Positions 50,360-57,435 of a stretch of 64,000 nucleotides of DNA are shown here, piece after piece. Source of the DNA: Candidatus Peribacteria bacterium (GTDB lineage: Bacteria > Patescibacteriota > Gracilibacteria > Peribacterales > Peribacteraceae); contig JAHFJM010000003.1 of the NCBI GenBank assembly GCA_023245935.1, forward strand, positions 1 to 64,000, written 5' to 3'. Both the position numbers and the translations under genes were made by a program. The first letter of the stretch is position 1. Each line of letters starts with the position of its first letter. The notes under the pieces are model-generated. The model was not told the origin of the DNA, did no database searches, and saw only the letters and a list, made by a program, of their open reading frames with translations.

Positions 50360-50974
50360 TCATTGCTTCACAGGCTGCATCATCCCTCCGTTCATCATGC
50401 CGTTGCCTGAAGAAGAGCTCGTGCCGGAGAGGCATCCCGTCGCATTCTTGCCGAGCGCGATGTGCATTTGCTCTTCGCCCTGCGTCCCCATCATCTGCTT
50501 GATCCGTTCGTTCATCTGCTCATGTGTGCCACCTAAACGCGTTCCCATGACGTATTCGCCGATCAATTCAAAATCACTGTCTGCCAAATCCGCACAGACG
50601 ACTTCTTTCGCCTGCAGTTTTTCGTAGAGAGCTTTTCCGTCCGCTTCCTCTTTTTCCTGCGATGCGTTTTTCCCGTCAGCATCAATCGCAGAATTTCCCC
50701 ACATCATCGGCATGGATCGCTCGAATCCGACACCGCGCATTCCGTATCCGTACCAGGCATGCCCCATCACTCCGATGGTGAAGAGACAGCCGATGGAACC
50801 GACGATGAGAAGTGTCCATCCCCGCTGCTGCAACTGCTCTCCGGAGAGGTGTTTGATGACCGCGACGACCAGAAAGAGAAGACCGATGGCAAATGCGATG
50901 ACGGAGACGATGTGGAGCGTCCAGAGAAGAAAAAAATCAGAGTTTCCGCCGGTGCCATACATGAGGTTCATCAT
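50360..50974 (-). CDS. Membrane protein with Met-rich tail in the copper operon
   Basis: 204 residues from the first ATG of a Met-Met pair. Two membrane helices (about 12-36 and 50-68) precede a soluble domain with many Met, His, Cys and Glu (SMPMMWGN, MGTRLGGTHEQMNERIKQMMG, and a C-terminal GNGMMNGGMMQPVKQ), typical of periplasmic copper-binding segments. No named family is recognised. Its position between csoR and the fusion gene supports a metal-binding role. Confidence 0.68.
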   Translation of the reverse strand: MMNLMYGTGGNSDFFLLWTLHIVSVIAFAIGLLFLVVAVIKHLSGEQLQQRGWTLLIVGSIGCLFTIGVMGHAWYGYGMRGVGFERSMPMMWGNSAIDADGKNASQEKEEADGKALYEKLQAKEVVCADLADSDFELIGEYVMGTRLGGTHEQMNERIKQMMGTQGEEQMHIALGKNATGCLSGTSSSSGNGMMNGGMMQPVKQ

Positions 50975-51000
50975 ACAAAGAGGGAGAAAATGGATAAAAA

Positions 51001-51270
51001 TTATCGATTGGAAAGACCAATGGTACGAATGATCTCGGTGATGAAGCCGTCGTAGTCTTTTGCCGTCTTCATCTTCGCCTGTGCGCACGTGTGGAGATGG
51101 CTCTCGAGCACCTGTCCTTGCACGTATGCGATGTGTCCTTTCAACGCGAGCAAATTCTCCAGAACCAGAGGGCAGTACTCGTCTTTCTCGATCATGGTTT
51201 TCACCGTCTTCACAAGTCCTTCAAGCCTTCCGATGCCTGCGAGTGCTTTCTTCTTGTAGTCGACTCTCAT
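51001..51270 (-). CDS. csoR: CsoR-family copper-sensing repressor
   Basis: 89-residue helical repressor. The copper site C-H-C is intact: Cys33 (EYCPLVLENL), His58 and Cys62 (LESHLHTC), with the same spacing as M. tuberculosis CsoR (36, 61, 65). The ATG at 51270 gives MRVDYKKKALAGIGRLEG, the usual N-terminus; the longer upstream frame is rejected. First gene of the copper operon; copper binding should release it from the G-tract operator upstream. Confidence 0.93.
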   Translation of the reverse strand: MRVDYKKKALAGIGRLEGLVKTVKTMIEKDEYCPLVLENLLALKGHIAYVQGQVLESHLHTCAQAKMKTAKDYDGFITEIIRTIGLSNR

Positions 51271-51276
51271 GGGAGA

Positions 51277-51326
51277 ATAGGGGTAGGGGGTAGGGGTAGT
51301 ATAGAAAATCTGAGCGCTACAGTCAA
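51277..51326 (-). promoter_or_regulatory. Copper operon promoter (TTGACT - 17 bp - TATACT) with CsoR-type operator
   Basis: On the minus strand TTGACT (51326-51321) and TATACT (51303-51298) are 17 bp apart. Directly downstream are three TACCCC repeats (G-tracts at about 51279-51297), resembling the G-tract pseudopalindromes bound by CsoR. Repressor bound there would block initiation. Confidence 0.75.
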
Positions 51327-51378
51327 GATCGCCTCCATGTCCGCATCGCTTCCATGTGATCTGCATCGACTCCGAAAG

Positions 51379-51408
51379 ACCGCTCTCTGCAGTGGGGCGG
51401 TTTTTTTT
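51379..51408 (+). terminator. Orphan intrinsic-terminator-like hairpin
   Basis: ACCGC (51379-51383) pairs with GCGGT (51397-51401), followed by T8. It points along the plus strand, but both flanking transcripts (csoR and tRNA-Glu) run on the minus strand. Confidence 0.45.
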
Positions 51409-51426
51409 ATGATGCTTTGATGAGAG

Positions 51427-51501
51427 TGGTAGCCCCAAGGAGGATCGAACTCCTATTTCCTGGATGAGAACCAAGTGTCCTAGCCATTAGACGATGGGGC
51501 C
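51427..51501 (-). tRNA. tRNA-Glu (anticodon CTC)
   Basis: On the minus strand: acceptor GGCCCCA/TGGGGCT (one G-T pair), anticodon stem CTTGG/CCAGG with loop TTCTCAT (anticodon CTC), and a T arm around TTCGATC. The 3' ACCA is encoded. The 150 nt between this gene and 51654 hold no other clear feature. Confidence 0.95.
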
Positions 51502-51653
51502 ACGCGCATGCGCGAATGAGCAATGATAGGTCTGAATGAACGGAAGAGACTGAATCTTGCATCACTGTACATTTTACGTTCTGAATTCTCAATTTGATTG
51601 TTAATTTTCCCTCTTTCGCCAACAATGAGACAGCTTCATTCTTTCCCTCTCTC

Positions 51654-52169
51654 ATGACTCACCCCACCAAGCTCCCCGATGCCATGCCCGATATCGACGT
51701 TCCAACGCTCCTCGTCGTGTGCGATTCGCACCACTGCCGGTTCATTGATGTCGGCGGACACACGATCGCCGAGCAAGAACCACTGGCTTCCAAGGAACTC
51801 ACGCATTCCGATCGTCAGACCACGAAATCGGGTCCCGGCGGCGGTCCGGTCGGGATAGGGGACGAGCACCATGCGGAGGATCACCGGCTCACGGACTTTG
51901 CGAAGATGATCGTGGCTCGCGTCGTGCAGGTCAGTCAGCAGCAGAAGATCGGAGCGCTCTACATTTCCGCGTCGTCCCGTCTCCTCTCCGAGATCAAGAA
52001 ACATCTGCAAGGTGATGGAAGCAAGATTCTGCGGTCCACCATCGATGGTACGTTCGTGAAGGAACCGGCACTCGACATCCTTCTGCGCTTTCGCCCCGAC
52101 CTGCAGTCGTCTCTTACGAAGCTGCGAGACCTCGAAAACTATTCGACGAAGAAACATCTGCCGAAATAA
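51654..52169 (+). CDS. Host-attachment-protein-like (eRF1-domain type) protein
   Basis: 171 residues matching the general pattern of the bacterial host-attachment family: an N-terminal LLVVCDSHHCRFIDVGGHTI strand, a Gly/His linker (GPGGGPVGIGDEHHAEDH), and a C-terminal ALYISASSRLLSEIKKHL...LRFRPDL part. The family was named from an Agrobacterium attachment locus and is related to release-factor-like domains; its biochemical role is unclear. It is followed 2 nt later by a VIT-family transporter gene, so the two form an operon. Confidence 0.65.
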   Translation: MTHPTKLPDAMPDIDVPTLLVVCDSHHCRFIDVGGHTIAEQEPLASKELTHSDRQTTKSGPGGGPVGIGDEHHAEDHRLTDFAKMIVARVVQVSQQQKIGALYISASSRLLSEIKKHLQGDGSKILRSTIDGTFVKEPALDILLRFRPDLQSSLTKLRDLENYSTKKHLPK

Positions 52170-52171
52170 GA

Positions 52172-52921
52172 ATGGATCAAGCAGCTCTCGCCAAAGCGCT
52201 CGCAGAACACAAAGCAAGCGAGGTGCATGGCAGAACATTCGGTCCGTACATTCACGACATCGTCTACGGTGCCAACGATGGCATCGTGACGACGTTTGCC
52301 GTGGTTTCGGGCGTGAATGGTGCAGCACTTGCCCCCTCCGTTGTCGTCATCATGGGGCTTGCCAACGTGCTTGCGGACGGCCTCTCGATGGGGCTCGGGA
52401 GCTATCTCTCCAGCAGATCCAAGCGTGACAACTATCACCGGATTCTCAAAGAAGAATATCGGGAGATCGAAGAAATTCCGGAAATCGAGCGTGAGGAAAT
52501 TCGAGAAATTTATCGTGCGAAAGGTTTTCAGGGAGCCGACCTCGAAACGGTGACTCGCGTGATCACCGCAGACAAAAAAATCTGGGTCGACACGATGATG
52601 CGTGAGGAGAACGGTCTGACACTCGAGGATAGCGACAATGCCGCACTGCATGGGCTCGTGACCTTCGTCGCTTTCGTGATCTTCGGTATGATTCCCATCG
52701 CGCCGTATCTGCTTCCGATGTCCGAGGGCAGGCGTTTTCCCGTGACGATCGTCGCAACGGGTATCGCGTTGCTCCTCGTTGGTCTTCTTCGAAGCGTCGT
52801 GACGCGCGAGCGCATCTTCCGGGGACCGCTGGAAATACTCTTCATCGGAACCGTCTGTGCGGTGGTTGCCTACTTCGTGGGAGCGGCACTGCGAGGGTTT
52901 GCTGCGGGTATTGCGATGTGA
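52172..52921 (+). CDS. VIT1/CCC1-family iron/manganese transporter
   Basis: 249 residues. The N-terminus has the family signature YIHDIVYGANDGIVTTFAVVSGVNGA in helix 1, then NVLADGLSMGLGSYLSSRS in helix 2, a charged cytoplasmic loop with many Glu (EEYREIEEIPEIEREEIREIY, a likely metal-binding domain), and three more helices. The family exports Fe2+/Mn2+ from the cytosol. Expressed with the host-attachment-like gene. A compound palindromic repeat begins 12 nt after the stop. Confidence 0.9.
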   Translation: MDQAALAKALAEHKASEVHGRTFGPYIHDIVYGANDGIVTTFAVVSGVNGAALAPSVVVIMGLANVLADGLSMGLGSYLSSRSKRDNYHRILKEEYREIEEIPEIEREEIREIYRAKGFQGADLETVTRVITADKKIWVDTMMREENGLTLEDSDNAALHGLVTFVAFVIFGMIPIAPYLLPMSEGRRFPVTIVATGIALLLVGLLRSVVTRERIFRGPLEILFIGTVCAVVAYFVGAALRGFAAGIAM

Positions 52922-52932
52922 ATTCTATTCCC

Positions 52933-53081
52933 CCCGCCTCATCCCCAGCCCTTCTCCCGCTGCGGCTGGGGAGAAGGGAGCTCTGTTTTGAGTGTCAAAA
53001 GTCTTTTCTATGTTGTTCCTAAGATTCCTCTCTCCTTTTTTGGGAGAGAGGTGTCGCCGCAGCGACGGAGTGAGGCGGGGC
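52933..53081. repeat. Compound palindromic element, copy 1 (about 149 bp)
   Basis: Ends CCCCGCCTCA (52933-52942) and TGAGGCGGGG (53072-53081) are perfect terminal inverted repeats. Inside are CCCTTCTCCC/GGGAGAAGGG, a CTCTCTCC/GGGAGAGAG hairpin near 53030-53052, and GTCGC/GCGAC around CGCA. It fills the gap between two convergent genes. Its reverse complement aligns with 59791-59889. Confidence 0.8.
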
Positions 53082-53083
53082 GC

Positions 53084-53899
53084 TTATATCATCCTAAACA
53101 TACATATCTCCCTGTACGGACATCCTCTGCACTTCTCCCTCGTCGGCGTCGCTTTGAAATCACTGTGTTCGATGCCCTCGCTCAGAAGCCGTATCGATGT
53201 GATCGCATCTCGAAGTTGTGACTCGCTGCGAATCGTTGTCCGTTCGGTGATATCGTCTTCACTCAGAAATAATAAACGTAACTCTGCGATCGGCTCTCCA
53301 TATTCTTTCGCAGCGGCAAGAGCGTAGATCGAGAGCTGCAGATCGTTATCGACTCGTTCCTGCGTCTGCGGCTCACCGGTCTTGTAATCGATGATGGAGA
53401 GCCCGCGGTCAACTCTTTCGATTCTGTCGAATCGACCTGAGAGGATGATCGGTTCCTTCGTTTGCTTCTCTGCCGCTTCTATCTCCAGCTTGAACCCCGA
53501 TTCGATGCTCACGACAGTTCTTGTTTCTCTCTTCCACCACGCAAAAAATTTCTTCAGCAGAGCTTCGCCGCGAAGCAGAGCTGCATCCATCTCCATACGA
53601 TTCCCGTACCCCTCTGCGATGAAGCACTCACGGAACATCGTGAGCAGTGTCGTGAGTTCCAGAGGTTTGTTTTTTAGGGCAGCATCCTCATGCTCGGAAA
53701 AAAGTTTCAGTTGGTTCTTCGCCGGCGTTTTGCTCTGGCAGAGCATTTCCAGATCCCCCCACCGTTTCAGAGTGTTGTGAATGCTCGAGCCGAAGCTCTC
53801 TCCGCTGCTGATCCTCCTCGGAATTTTCTTGATCGCCATAAACTCGTATTGCTTCGGGCAGCGACGGTACACCGAAAGCTGGGAGTAGGAGAGAGGCAT
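53084..53899 (-). CDS. PD-(D/E)XK nuclease of the RecB/Cas4-like group
   Basis: 271 residues. The nuclease core is seen as GSSIHNTLKRWG (His motif), GRFDRIERVDRGLSIIDYKTG (the Asp and DYK catalytic pair), and DLQLSIYALAA (the QLxxY motif). Cys14 (RRCPKQYEF) plus three C-terminal Cys (CRGCPYREIC) form the iron-sulfur pattern known from AddB and Cas4. No helicase, cas1 or CRISPR array is nearby, so a stand-alone DNA-repair role is the more likely reading. Confidence 0.87.
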   Translation of the reverse strand: MPLSYSQLSVYRRCPKQYEFMAIKKIPRRISSGESFGSSIHNTLKRWGDLEMLCQSKTPAKNQLKLFSEHEDAALKNKPLELTTLLTMFRECFIAEGYGNRMEMDAALLRGEALLKKFFAWWKRETRTVVSIESGFKLEIEAAEKQTKEPIILSGRFDRIERVDRGLSIIDYKTGEPQTQERVDNDLQLSIYALAAAKEYGEPIAELRLLFLSEDDITERTTIRSESQLRDAITSIRLLSEGIEHSDFKATPTREKCRGCPYREICMFRMI

Positions 53900-53934
53900 G
53901 TCAGTGTCTCAGTCTACTGCATTCTTATGTTGTG

Positions 53935-54123
53935 TCACTCTGCGTTTTTTGCTGGTGCTTTGTATTTTCCGTCCTTGACGTTCAGCACTCCCAAGTTCTC
54001 CGGAACTTTTTCTTCAAGATCCAGAGAGAGTGCGTACTCACGCAGGTCTTTTGCAGTCGATTCCCTGACGCCTTGCTTGAGTGCTTCAGGACTCTCGTGC
54101 GGTGTTTCGGGAGAAGTTGGCAT
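53935..54123 (-). CDS. Small hypothetical protein
   Basis: 62 residues, hydrophilic and helical (ESTAKDLREYALSLDLEEKVPENLGVLNVKDGKYKAP). It lies 17 nt after the 366-residue gene on the same strand, which supports co-expression. Family not recognised. Confidence 0.5.
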   Translation of the reverse strand: MPTSPETPHESPEALKQGVRESTAKDLREYALSLDLEEKVPENLGVLNVKDGKYKAPAKNAE

Positions 54124-54140
54124 GGTTTGTGTGGGAAGAA

Positions 54141-55241
54141 TTATGCGACAGTGAATCCAAGGGGCGATTTCTGGTACGACTGCGTGTTCTCCGCTTCCAC
54201 ATTCTTTTCCGATGCCTTGATCGATGAGGCAAGCGAGAGAGCCGGTACTTTCAGCTGCGCTTTGTCATCGAGCAGCGTGAAGAGAATGACGGCATCATCT
54301 TTGTCCGTTGCCTCGAGAACTTCCACCGACGCCACTTTCTTATCGACAGTGATCTTCTTGTCGCCGGATTGGACTGTGACGATGTTGTCTTTCTTGGAGA
54401 AGAGCATATCCGGCGTGTTGTTGAATCCTGTCTTTATTTTCTTACCGCTCTCTCCTTCCTGTACCTGAACCTTCGTGCGTGGTTTCTGTGCTTCCGCTGC
54501 AACCGCAGGCTGTACAGTCGCGGTCTTCAGTATTTCCTCCGCATCTTTCAAGCTCTGCGGTGGTCGGAAGTCTTTCTTATCCATCACCTGATCTGCGCGT
54601 TTCTTGTATGCCTCGAAGAAAGTTTTTGCCTCGCTGGGTTCCGTACTGTCGATTGTTCCTTTCAGTCCCAATTGACGGATCCGCAGGTCAGCGGATGTCT
54701 TCAGCATTCCTGCCGTATTCATATTGAATGACTTCAGCGAGAACGCAATGCTCTCCACGACTCCTGCCGCCATGCCGGTGAAGAATTCCTTCATCCATTT
54801 CGTCGCATCGCCCGACTGGAAGCCAAATTTCTTTGCTTGCTCCTCAAATTTCTTACCGATTCCCATGTCCTCCACTTTCTTGTTGATGAATCCTATGACG
54901 GTGTCTGCCGTCGTCTTCAAACCGAATTCCGGCATCGTTCCGAGATTCATTTTCTGTGCGAAGGCTCGCAGATGTTCACGCGTGTCATTCGCAAGAGTTT
55001 CAACGCCCTTCGCCGAGAGGAATGTCGCAAGCGTGTTCTTCTTTGCTGTATCCATCCCTTGCAGTGCCTTGGCAGCATCGTCCGGGACTCCGTTCTGTGC
55101 AGTCGCAAGGTCGACGATTGCCGCAATGGCGGCTTTCGGATCTTTCCGATCGATCGCAGATTCGACGGATGTTCGAAATTTTGCAATCGCTTGTTCCTTC
55201 TCAGGTTGTTCTTTTGGCTTGTTGATTGAGTCTTCAGCCAT
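54141..55241 (-). CDS. Hypothetical protein
   Basis: 366 residues, Lys/Ala/Asp-rich, no signal peptide. The N-terminal half is alpha-helical. A segment near 157-172 (EFFTGMAAGVVESIAF) is mildly hydrophobic but too weak for a membrane helix. The C-terminal part (about 265-345) is beta-rich (NIVTVQSGDKKITVDKKVASVEVLEATDKDDAVILFTLLDD). No family recognised. It has its own promoter. Confidence 0.6.
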   Translation of the reverse strand: MAEDSINKPKEQPEKEQAIAKFRTSVESAIDRKDPKAAIAAIVDLATAQNGVPDDAAKALQGMDTAKKNTLATFLSAKGVETLANDTREHLRAFAQKMNLGTMPEFGLKTTADTVIGFINKKVEDMGIGKKFEEQAKKFGFQSGDATKWMKEFFTGMAAGVVESIAFSLKSFNMNTAGMLKTSADLRIRQLGLKGTIDSTEPSEAKTFFEAYKKRADQVMDKKDFRPPQSLKDAEEILKTATVQPAVAAEAQKPRTKVQVQEGESGKKIKTGFNNTPDMLFSKKDNIVTVQSGDKKITVDKKVASVEVLEATDKDDAVILFTLLDDKAQLKVPALSLASSIKASEKNVEAENTQSYQKSPLGFTVA

Positions 55242-55279
55242 GGTACGACGGGAATTGGGATGAGTGTTTCTTTCTCAAC

Positions 55280-55308
55280 ATTATACCTCAATTAGGCGTT
55301 TTTTGGAA
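55280..55308 (-). promoter_or_regulatory. Promoter of the 366-residue hypothetical gene (TTCCAA - 17 bp - TATAAT)
   Basis: On the minus strand TTCCAA (55308-55303), 17-bp spacer, TATAAT (55285-55280). The leader is about 30 nt without an obvious RBS. Confidence 0.6.
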
Positions 55309-55319
55309 GGGCGTTCATC

Positions 55320-55347
55320 GTAGGGGCGTATCGCGATACGCCCCTAC
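55320..55347. repeat. 28-bp perfect palindrome
   Basis: The half-site GTAGGGGCGTATCG (55320-55333) is followed immediately by its exact reverse complement (55334-55347). It lies between divergent genes, upstream of the promoter of the 366-residue gene. Confidence 0.85.
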
Positions 55348-55397
55348 ACGAATATTTTTGTCTCTGCTATTCTCTGTTCGCTTTCCCCACATCCTTC

Positions 55398-55760
55398 ATG
55401 CAGGTCGAACACTTCGAGAGAGGAATTTCGTACAACACGGATGAACTGATGCTCCTTGCGAAGAAGCTGGGGAGGCTTGCGACGTACTGCAGATTCCTCA
55501 AGGACGAAGGATCCGGCATTCGCGTCGAAGCCGAGCGCAGGGACACGAAGAAAGACAGGGATCAGGTGAAGGTGATGATTACGGTGCGTCTCCCGAAAGA
55601 AATCCTGCGCGTGGAATCACGCAAGAACAGAGTGCTGGAGGCGGTCGACAGTTGTATTGAGAAGCTCGAGGAGCAGGTCAAGCGGTACAAGGAAATGCAC
55701 AGCGGAAGAGGGAAAGCACACAGGGCGACGAGGCAGAGGAACAGAGAGCTTGCTGCCTAA
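55398..55760 (+). CDS. Ribosome hibernation factor-like protein (HPF/RaiA family)
   Basis: 120 residues resembling the S30AE/HPF fold: RGISYNTDELMLLAKKLGRLATYC (helix 1), SGIRVEAERR, VKVMITVRLPKEILRVES (strands), and EAVDSCIEKLEEQVKRYKEMH (helix 2). The basic tail (RGKAHRATRQRNRELA) could contact rRNA. HPF proteins bind the 30S decoding region and stop translation in resting cells. It lacks the long C-terminal dimerisation domain of the long-form protein. Confidence 0.72.
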   Translation: MQVEHFERGISYNTDELMLLAKKLGRLATYCRFLKDEGSGIRVEAERRDTKKDRDQVKVMITVRLPKEILRVESRKNRVLEAVDSCIEKLEEQVKRYKEMHSGRGKAHRATRQRNRELAA

Positions 55761-55821
55761 AGAATGCCTAAAGAAAAGGAGCGGCATGCTTGCCGCGTTT
55801 GCAGATTGCTCCTTATTCTGT

Positions 55822-56556
55822 TTATTTTTTCGCTGCCTTGTCTTTCCCTGCAGCCTTTTCATCACTCTTCGCAGCTGCTGCCGGAGCACCTGCAGCCGTT
55901 GGAGCAGCACCTGCAGCACCTTCTGCAGCCGGAGCAACCGTGCCGTCAGCCGCAACCGCGCCTTCGACCGGAGCGGCGACCACTTCAATCACTTCTTCTT
56001 TGCGTGGTTCCTGAACGGTGACGATCACCATCTCCGGAGCAGACTTGATCGTGACTCCTTTCGGAACCGCGACGGATGCGACGGTGATGGAATCGCGGAA
56101 ATTCTCGAGTGAGGCGATGTTGATCACGAAGTGTGCAGGAATATCGCTTGGCAGACACGTGACTTCGATTTCATCATGAACGGTGACGAGCACGCCGCCG
56201 AGCGTTTTGATCGCCGGCGCCTCTCCCTGAATGACGACCGGAACGTGCGTGGTGACCTTCTTGGTCATATCGACGGCGTAGAAGTCCACATGCTCTTCCT
56301 TGTCCGTTACGGGGTCGAAGCTGATGGCGTGAATGAGGCAGGGGATCTTCTTATTGTCCAACGTGACATCGACCAGCGTGTTCTCCCCGGCTTTCACGTA
56401 GACGCTATGCAGCTCTTTCATGGAACATTGAATGGGCAGATTCTTCGACTTTCCGCCGTAGATGATCCCGGGAACGTTTCCGGCCCTGCGTACGACTTTC
56501 ACATTCTTTCCCGTTTCACGGGGAGAGACCGATAGTGTCAGAGCTTCTTTATTCAT
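55822..56556 (-). CDS. rplY: 50S ribosomal protein L25/CTC
   Basis: 244 residues. The N-terminal L25 domain binds 5S rRNA (LTLSVSPRETGKNVKVVRRAGNVPGIIYGG); a CTC-type beta domain follows (VDFYAVDMTKKVTTHVPV, GGVLVTVHDEIEVTCLPSDIPAHFVINIASL). A long Ala/Pro/Gly-rich tail (about 190-244) ends in Lys-rich AAGKDKAAKK; such low-complexity tails occur in other long L25 forms. The ATG at 56556 gives MNKEALTL; upstream in-frame codons overlap the GT2 gene and are rejected. Confidence 0.92.
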   Translation of the reverse strand: MNKEALTLSVSPRETGKNVKVVRRAGNVPGIIYGGKSKNLPIQCSMKELHSVYVKAGENTLVDVTLDNKKIPCLIHAISFDPVTDKEEHVDFYAVDMTKKVTTHVPVVIQGEAPAIKTLGGVLVTVHDEIEVTCLPSDIPAHFVINIASLENFRDSITVASVAVPKGVTIKSAPEMVIVTVQEPRKEEVIEVVAAPVEGAVAADGTVAPAAEGAAGAAPTAAGAPAAAAKSDEKAAGKDKAAKK

Positions 56557-56590
56557 AGCCGGGATACTGTAGACAGGGTTTAGGGGTTGG

Positions 56591-57406
56591 TCAAGCGCTC
56601 CACTTCCGGAAATACCGCACCGCACTGACGAGGTGTACCCACGTCATTTTTCGTCCAAGCAGAGAGAAGACCGTGGAGCCGCTCAAGCGGTCCCTGCGAT
56701 CGAGCACGTGGATGGAAGGGAGGTAGAGCACTTTTTTCCCGAGGAGATGCACTCGCCGACACAGATCGATGTCTTCGAAGAACAGGAAATAGCGCGGGTC
56801 GAATCCTCCGAGAGACTTGAGGAGTTCCGTGCGCATCAGGAGACACGCTCCCACGAGCCAATCGACCTCCACTTCATTTTTGTCTTTCACCGTCTCCAGC
56901 CACTGCTCATAGTTTTTTTGCCACGTCTGCGGGAAGAAACGTTTCCGAAACAGGTCGATGATGCTTGGGAACTGTCTCGCAGAGGGGCGAATCCCGCCGT
57001 CCTGATAGAGGAGAGCGGGACCGACGATCGCCGCATCGGTGTGATTTTGGAGTGATTCGAGCATGCGTTCAAGACCGTTTCGCGGCAGCGTATTATCGGG
57101 ATTGATGATCAGCACGTATTCGCCTTTTGCAAATGCAAGCGCGGTATTGTTTCCGCGTCCGTATCCCACATTCTTGCGTTCTTCGATCAGGCGCACCATC
57201 GGATCCGATGTGTACCGCGCGCGTAGCCACCCGACAGATTCGTCTTCGGAATGATTGTCCACGACCAGAACCTCGAGACGATCTGCAATCGTTTGGCTTT
57301 TGAGCGCCTCGATGCACCGAATCGCATCTCGCGGAGAGCGATAGTTGAGGACGATGGCGGAGACGAGGGGTGTAGGGTTCGGGATGGGGGTTTGGAATAG
57401 GGACAT
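56591..57406 (-). CDS. Family 2 glycosyltransferase (rhamnosyltransferase-like)
   Basis: 271 residues. GT-A fold: VSAIVLNYRSPRDAIRCIEAL, EVLVVDNHSEDES, NVGYGRGNNTAL (WbbL-type), the metal/nucleotide motif LIINPDNTLP, VDWLVGACLLMRTELLKSLGGFDPRYFLFFEDIDLCRR, the acceptor-site GGFDxxFFxxxEDxDxxxR pattern of WbbL/RfbF proteins. It adds a sugar, possibly rhamnose, to a cell-surface glycan. TATACT ends 8 nt before the ATG. It is divergent from uvrC. Confidence 0.9.
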   Translation of the reverse strand: MSLFQTPIPNPTPLVSAIVLNYRSPRDAIRCIEALKSQTIADRLEVLVVDNHSEDESVGWLRARYTSDPMVRLIEERKNVGYGRGNNTALAFAKGEYVLIINPDNTLPRNGLERMLESLQNHTDAAIVGPALLYQDGGIRPSARQFPSIIDLFRKRFFPQTWQKNYEQWLETVKDKNEVEVDWLVGACLLMRTELLKSLGGFDPRYFLFFEDIDLCRRVHLLGKKVLYLPSIHVLDRRDRLSGSTVFSLLGRKMTWVHLVSAVRYFRKWSA

Positions 57407-57423
57407 GGAACATGAGTATACGG

Positions 57424-57429
57424 TAGGAT
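57424..57429 (+). promoter_or_regulatory. -10 box (TAGGAT) of uvrC, leaderless arrangement
   Basis: TAGGAT ends 6 nt before the ATG at 57436. On the opposite strand TATACT (57420-57415) ends 8 nt before the GT2 start, so the two divergent genes share a 29-nt intergenic promoter region. Confidence 0.5.
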
Positions 57430-57435
57430 TTGGTC

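Noticed and set aside
53084-53899. Cas4 of a CRISPR system
   Set aside because: The nuclease and iron-sulfur motifs fit, but no other cas gene or array is present in the window.
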